This document shows positions 4,988 to 8,139 of a stretch of DNA of 8,139 nt, in pieces. The stretch's first letter is position 1. Every line of letters starts with the position of its first letter. The stretch is taken from NCBI RefSeq assembly GCF_021648855.1, contig NZ_JAKJHX010000094.1, positions 11,526-19,664 on the forward strand, written 5' to 3'. Under the pieces are notes generated by a model. It did not search any database and was not told where the DNA came from. It saw only the letters and a program-made list of their open reading frames with translations. The DNA is from Tychonema litorale BBK16. Lineage in GTDB: Bacteria > Cyanobacteriota > Cyanobacteriia > Cyanobacteriales > Microcoleaceae. Made by a program: the position numbers and the translations under genes.

Positions 4988-7306
4988 ATGCAAAACTCTG
5001 TGCCAAAACACTACTTATGGGCTTTAGGTGAAGGGATAAAAACCTGTCGGCCGGGCGATCTGATCGCTGGTCGCTATTTGCTCAAGCGCGATCGGATTCT
5101 GATCGATACTCAACCCGAACTTTTGCCGGAACTGCCCGAAGAGATTCCGAACTTTGTAACTCCTTATCTCAGACTGTTTTCCCATCAATTACACGTACCT
5201 CAAGTATACGGGCTGGTATCGTCCAAAGCGAGTAAGCTTTCAGGGGATATCTGGCTTCTAGAAAATGGGCCTATTGTGCAGGTCAGCGAATCATTAATGC
5301 CCGAATTGGCGAGCTCGTGGAAGGAATCTTCGGCGATGCGCCAGCTTAACTGGTTGTGGCAAATTGCCCAACTTTGGCAGCCCTGTATCACCTATGGCGT
5401 GGCTTCAACGCTGCTGACTCGGGAATTGCTGCGGGTGGAAGGGCCTGTGGTGCGGTTTCTGGAGTTGCAGCCCGATCGCAAACCACCTAATTTGTCCGAG
5501 TTGGGCAAGTTGTGGCAGCAGTGGCTGGATGATGCTCACCCGGCGATCGTCAATTTTTTGGGTCAACTCTGCCAACAAATGATCGCCCGTCAAGTCCGCA
5601 ATGGCGAACAACTGATTGGTCAATTGGATAAAGCTTTGGTAAAGTGTGGCCGATGGTACGATCGCACTGTTGAGATTGCCACGGGCACAGATGTAGGTCG
5701 ATCGCGAGCCCACAACGAAGATGCCTGTTACCCCCCCAGTGGCACCGTACTCGAAGGGATTCCAGGAGCGGAAGCTTGCGCGATCGTCTGCGATGGTATC
5801 GGCGGACAAGACGGCGGAGAAGTTGCTTCGGAATTGGCAATTTCTGTGCTCCGAAAAAAGTTGCAACAAGTAGTGCTCCACAAGGATATTTACGAGCCGC
5901 TGAGTCTGATCTCCAAGCTGGAACGAGCGGCTTGTGCTGCTAATGACGAAATTGCCGATCGTAACGACAGCGAACACCGCCAAGGTCGCCAGCGGATGGG
6001 AACTACCCTGGTAATGGCTTTAGCCCACCTCCACGAACTCTATGTTGCCCATGTCGGAGACAGTCGGGCTTATTGGATTACTCGCACTGGTTGCTATCAA
6101 GTAACTCTGGATGACGATGTGGCTTGTCGCGAGGTGCGTTTGGGCTACGCGCTTTATCGGGATGCCTTGGAACAGGTGGCTGCTGGTGCCCTGATTCAAG
6201 CCTTGGGAATTACTTCTTCCACCACTCTGCACCCGACCGTGCAACGTTTTCCGGTGGATGAGGACTGCGTTTTGCTGTTATGTTCCGACGGTTTGAGCGA
6301 TAAAGACCGGGTTGAAGAATGCTGGGAAACGGAAATTTTGCCGATTCTGGACGGTAGCATTGGTGTTGCTGCTGCACGCGATCGATTGATCGATATTGCC
6401 AATACTAGAAATGGCCACGATAACGTCACTATTGGTTTAATTCACTGTCAAGCACATTTGAGAGAGGAAGGCAATACTTTTACAGAATTGTCCATTGCAG
6501 CTTTAGAGCCGATCGAGACAATTGGTGACAGCGAGGATGTAGTAACGGATTTGAACGATCGCAATACTGCTGATGATGGTAATTCTGAACCAAAAACCGA
6601 GATTTTACAGCTACCAGACCAAAGCAAAAGTCCATTTTCGCTGTTCCTGAAAATAGTATTTTTATTGGGTTTGGGGGGAGTATTTGCTTATTTTTTCATC
6701 CCTCCGGTAGGTCGAGCGATCGATACTGCCGGGGACTCGATTTTCGGTAAACGCGGCGTAATAGATACTCCAAGCAGTCCAAAGACAACTGAAAAAACCC
6801 TACCTTCTCCGATTCAATCTTTAGAAACAGGCTCATTTGTAGAAATTAAAAGTTCTGCCGTTGGGGAATCTGGACAAGAGAGCGATCGCTTTTACTTGCT
6901 CAAAAAAATCGGTGAGGATGTAAAAGTAACAATCCCCGGAGGTAGCGTTTTGCAGGTAACAAAAAAACAGGTTGAATCGACAGGTAATTGGTTGGAATTG
7001 AAAGTTTGCTCGATTCCTCAAATAGTGGCATCTCCTTCTTCCAAGCCCAAGCCAAATAAAGATTTTTCAGGAGTTTTCAAACCAGAAACCAATCAATCTC
7101 CCGCTGTTCCTACTACTACTTCTTCTCCCTCGCCTTCTCCCTCAGTCAAAGCAAATCTTCCAGTAGAAACAGCTAAGTTGCAAGCGGGGGAAACCGGATG
7201 GATTCAAGAAAAAGATACTGTCCTCAAGGTAGTTTATAACCCAGTCTTAAACCCCAATCAACAGGGAAAATGTATCGATTCTGATGCCTATCCAAATGCT
7301 AATTAA
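4988..7306 (+). CDS. Membrane-anchored PP2C-family protein phosphatase (possibly N-terminally truncated)
   Basis: This 772-residue protein is a metal-dependent Ser/Thr phosphatase of the PPM/PP2C family. Residues 1-225 are a cyanobacterial-type N-terminal region starting PKHYLWALGEG. The catalytic domain spans about 228-488 and has all the main motifs: RAHNEDA (240-246), CDGIGGQDGG (268-277), GTTLV (338-342), HVGDSRAY (355-362), CSDGLSD (432-438) and GHDNVT (476-481). The metal-binding residues D245, D269, D434 and D478 are present, so it should be active. An acidic linker (490-545) leads to one transmembrane helix (549-570). The C-terminal part has a beta-rich, possibly SH3-like segment (about 614-676), a P/S/T-rich linker (680-720) and a short terminal segment. 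A cytoplasmic phosphatase with an exported sensor tail is a reasonable model. Related cyanobacterial proteins, as I recall them, carry a Cys-rich zinc ribbon just before the PK-x-YLWA motif; it is absent here. No Shine-Dalgarno precedes the ATG, which lies 57 bases after the tnpB stop. Confidence 0.88.
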   Translation: MQNSVPKHYLWALGEGIKTCRPGDLIAGRYLLKRDRILIDTQPELLPELPEEIPNFVTPYLRLFSHQLHVPQVYGLVSSKASKLSGDIWLLENGPIVQVSESLMPELASSWKESSAMRQLNWLWQIAQLWQPCITYGVASTLLTRELLRVEGPVVRFLELQPDRKPPNLSELGKLWQQWLDDAHPAIVNFLGQLCQQMIARQVRNGEQLIGQLDKALVKCGRWYDRTVEIATGTDVGRSRAHNEDACYPPSGTVLEGIPGAEACAIVCDGIGGQDGGEVASELAISVLRKKLQQVVLHKDIYEPLSLISKLERAACAANDEIADRNDSEHRQGRQRMGTTLVMALAHLHELYVAHVGDSRAYWITRTGCYQVTLDDDVACREVRLGYALYRDALEQVAAGALIQALGITSSTTLHPTVQRFPVDEDCVLLLCSDGLSDKDRVEECWETEILPILDGSIGVAAARDRLIDIANTRNGHDNVTIGLIHCQAHLREEGNTFTELSIAALEPIETIGDSEDVVTDLNDRNTADDGNSEPKTEILQLPDQSKSPFSLFLKIVFLLGLGGVFAYFFIPPVGRAIDTAGDSIFGKRGVIDTPSSPKTTEKTLPSPIQSLETGSFVEIKSSAVGESGQESDRFYLLKKIGEDVKVTIPGGSVLQVTKKQVESTGNWLELKVCSIPQIVASPSSKPKPNKDFSGVFKPETNQSPAVPTTTSSPSPSPSVKANLPVETAKLQAGETGWIQEKDTVLKVVYNPVLNPNQQGKCIDSDAYPNAN
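6882..6889. repeat. HIP1 palindrome
   Basis: A perfect GCGATCGC in the coding region for the extracytoplasmic part of the phosphatase. Confidence 0.9.
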
Positions 7307-7348
7307 ACTATCGCTAGATAAGGCAGAGGGGATATAAACAGCACTACA

Positions 7349-7383
7349 CAGATTAACGCTGACCATGAATCTGCGTTAATCTG
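7349..7383. terminator. 11-bp perfect inverted repeat between convergent genes, likely bidirectional terminator
   Basis: CAGATTAACGC (7349-7359) and GCGTTAATCTG (7373-7383) are exact reverse complements around a 13-base loop. Downstream on the plus strand follows GGTTAAAAATC; there is no clean T-run in either direction. It lies 42 bases after the phosphatase stop and 21 bases beyond the porin stop, the right place to end both transcripts. Sequences of this CTGCGTTAATCTGCGGTT type also occur as dispersed repeats in many bacteria, so it may be a repeat used as a terminator. Confidence 0.6.
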
Positions 7384-7404
7384 CGGTTAAAAATCCCAAC
7401 TCAT

Positions 7405-8139
7405 CTAGAAAGTGAAAGTCGTTCTAACTACACCAATCAACAAATCAGAATTCCTGTTATTGTGGTCGGGAGCAGTCAACCAAATTAAGCCAGGAGTAAT
7501 GGAAATATTGTCACTCAACTTGAACTGATAGAAACCTTCAATGTGCAACGAAGTATCCTTATCTTCCGGCAAGGTTCGATTAGTAGAACTCGTCACTCTC
7601 GGTTCCATACCAACTAGGAAGCCAGCGACATTTCCCTCTTTCAACAAATCGGGAAAAGCCAAAGTAACAGCCCAGTTCCATATTTTTTGGTCTCCCCGCT
7701 GGACAGAACCTGTAGGAGTTCCCAAGTTGGATAAAATGCGCTGGTTGGTATAACCAGCCCAACCGCCGACAGCAATGCCGCGGTTGACTCTCCACGAAGC
7801 TTGTGCGCCGTAAGAATTGCTAGAAACCGGAAGAGTGCCATTACCGAGTCCGAAAGAATCGAGACGGCCCGGAAAATTAGAAGCATTGCTGCCTGTACCG
7901 GTGACCGTGTTGTAGGAATTAAGGTAAGTTAAACCTAAAGCAATCTTGTCACTCGGTTTAAAAGTCAACTGAGCCAAACCGCCGTAGGAGCCGTTAAACA
8001 AACCATTTCCCCGTGTCGGATTCGCAGCATTTCCTGCCAAATATCCCAAACTCAGTTCAAGTTTTGGCCCAAACTGGTGTCTGACGGCGATACCTGTGCC
8101 GGCAGTCAAATAGTAAATCGGATTGCGAGTACCGAAGTT
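7405..8139 (-). CDS. OprB-like / iron-uptake-type cyanobacterial outer-membrane porin, C-terminal part
   Basis: On the minus strand the frame is open from the right window edge to a TAG at 7405-7407, giving 244 residues that lack the N-terminus. The sequence alternates hydrophobic and polar residues as in beta-strands: LELSLGYLAG, GGLAQLTFKPSDKIALGLTY, YGAQASWRVNRGIAVGGWAGY, WNWAVTLAFPDLLKEGNVAGF, HIEGFYQFKLSDNISITPGL. It ends in VVRTTFTF. A terminal Phe preceded by alternating residues is the classic outer-membrane barrel signal for BamA. The pattern fits the OprB-domain porins of cyanobacteria, which normally have a signal peptide, an SLH domain and a coiled coil before the barrel; those parts would lie beyond the window. 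The TTG at 8107-8109 is an internal leucine codon, not a start, since the frame continues upstream as NFGTRNPIYY. Substrate (sugars, ions or iron) cannot be told from this part. Confidence 0.88.
   Translation of the reverse strand, partial: NFGTRNPIYYLTAGTGIAVRHQFGPKLELSLGYLAGNAANPTRGNGLFNGSYGGLAQLTFKPSDKIALGLTYLNSYNTVTGTGSNASNFPGRLDSFGLGNGTLPVSSNSYGAQASWRVNRGIAVGGWAGYTNQRILSNLGTPTGSVQRGDQKIWNWAVTLAFPDLLKEGNVAGFLVGMEPRVTSSTNRTLPEDKDTSLHIEGFYQFKLSDNISITPGLIWLTAPDHNNRNSDLLIGVVRTTFTF

Noticed and set aside
5405..5983. Minus-strand reading frame of 192 codons
   Set aside because: It lies wholly within the phosphatase gene, whose catalytic motifs are clear on the other strand, and it has no family features.

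Overview
The window looks like chromosomal DNA from a cyanobacterium, probably a filamentous one. It carries ndhM, a NDH-1 subunit found only in oxygenic phototrophs. It has three perfect HIP1 palindromes (GCGATCGC) and many partial ones. It also has a pentapeptide-repeat protein, a cyanobacterial-type PP2C phosphatase, an OprB-like porin and C/G-run hairpin repeats. The genus cannot be fixed from this sequence alone.

Layout, left to right. The left edge cuts the start of a minus-strand gene, an ion-channel-like membrane protein. It is divergent from a plus-strand gene encoding a TerD domain fused to about 50 pentapeptide repeats. A 236-base gap follows and holds a long palindromic repeat. 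Next come a 185-residue protein with a DUF1415-like motif pattern and ndhM. Convergent to ndhM is a small conserved hypothetical gene whose 3' end runs into simple-sequence and C/G-palindrome DNA.

From about 3463 to 4987 lies an insertion of the IS200/IS605 (IS1341-like) type. It has a structured 5' region without genes, a complete tnpB with all catalytic residues and no tnpA. Consecutive hairpins tile the last 70 bases of tnpB and the short gap after it, as expected for an omega RNA (reRNA). This element abuts a large membrane-anchored PP2C phosphatase gene. That gene appears to lack the N-terminal zinc-ribbon segment I would expect from related cyanobacterial proteins, so the element may have trimmed or replaced its 5' end. 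The phosphatase gene converges on a porin gene cut by the right edge, with an 11-bp inverted repeat between them.

No single pathway links the genes. The TerD fusion, the channel and the phosphatase could all belong to stress or signalling physiology, but that is inference. The parts most worth a second look are the TnpB/omega-RNA element with its structured leader, its junction with the phosphatase, and the TerD-pentapeptide fusion.
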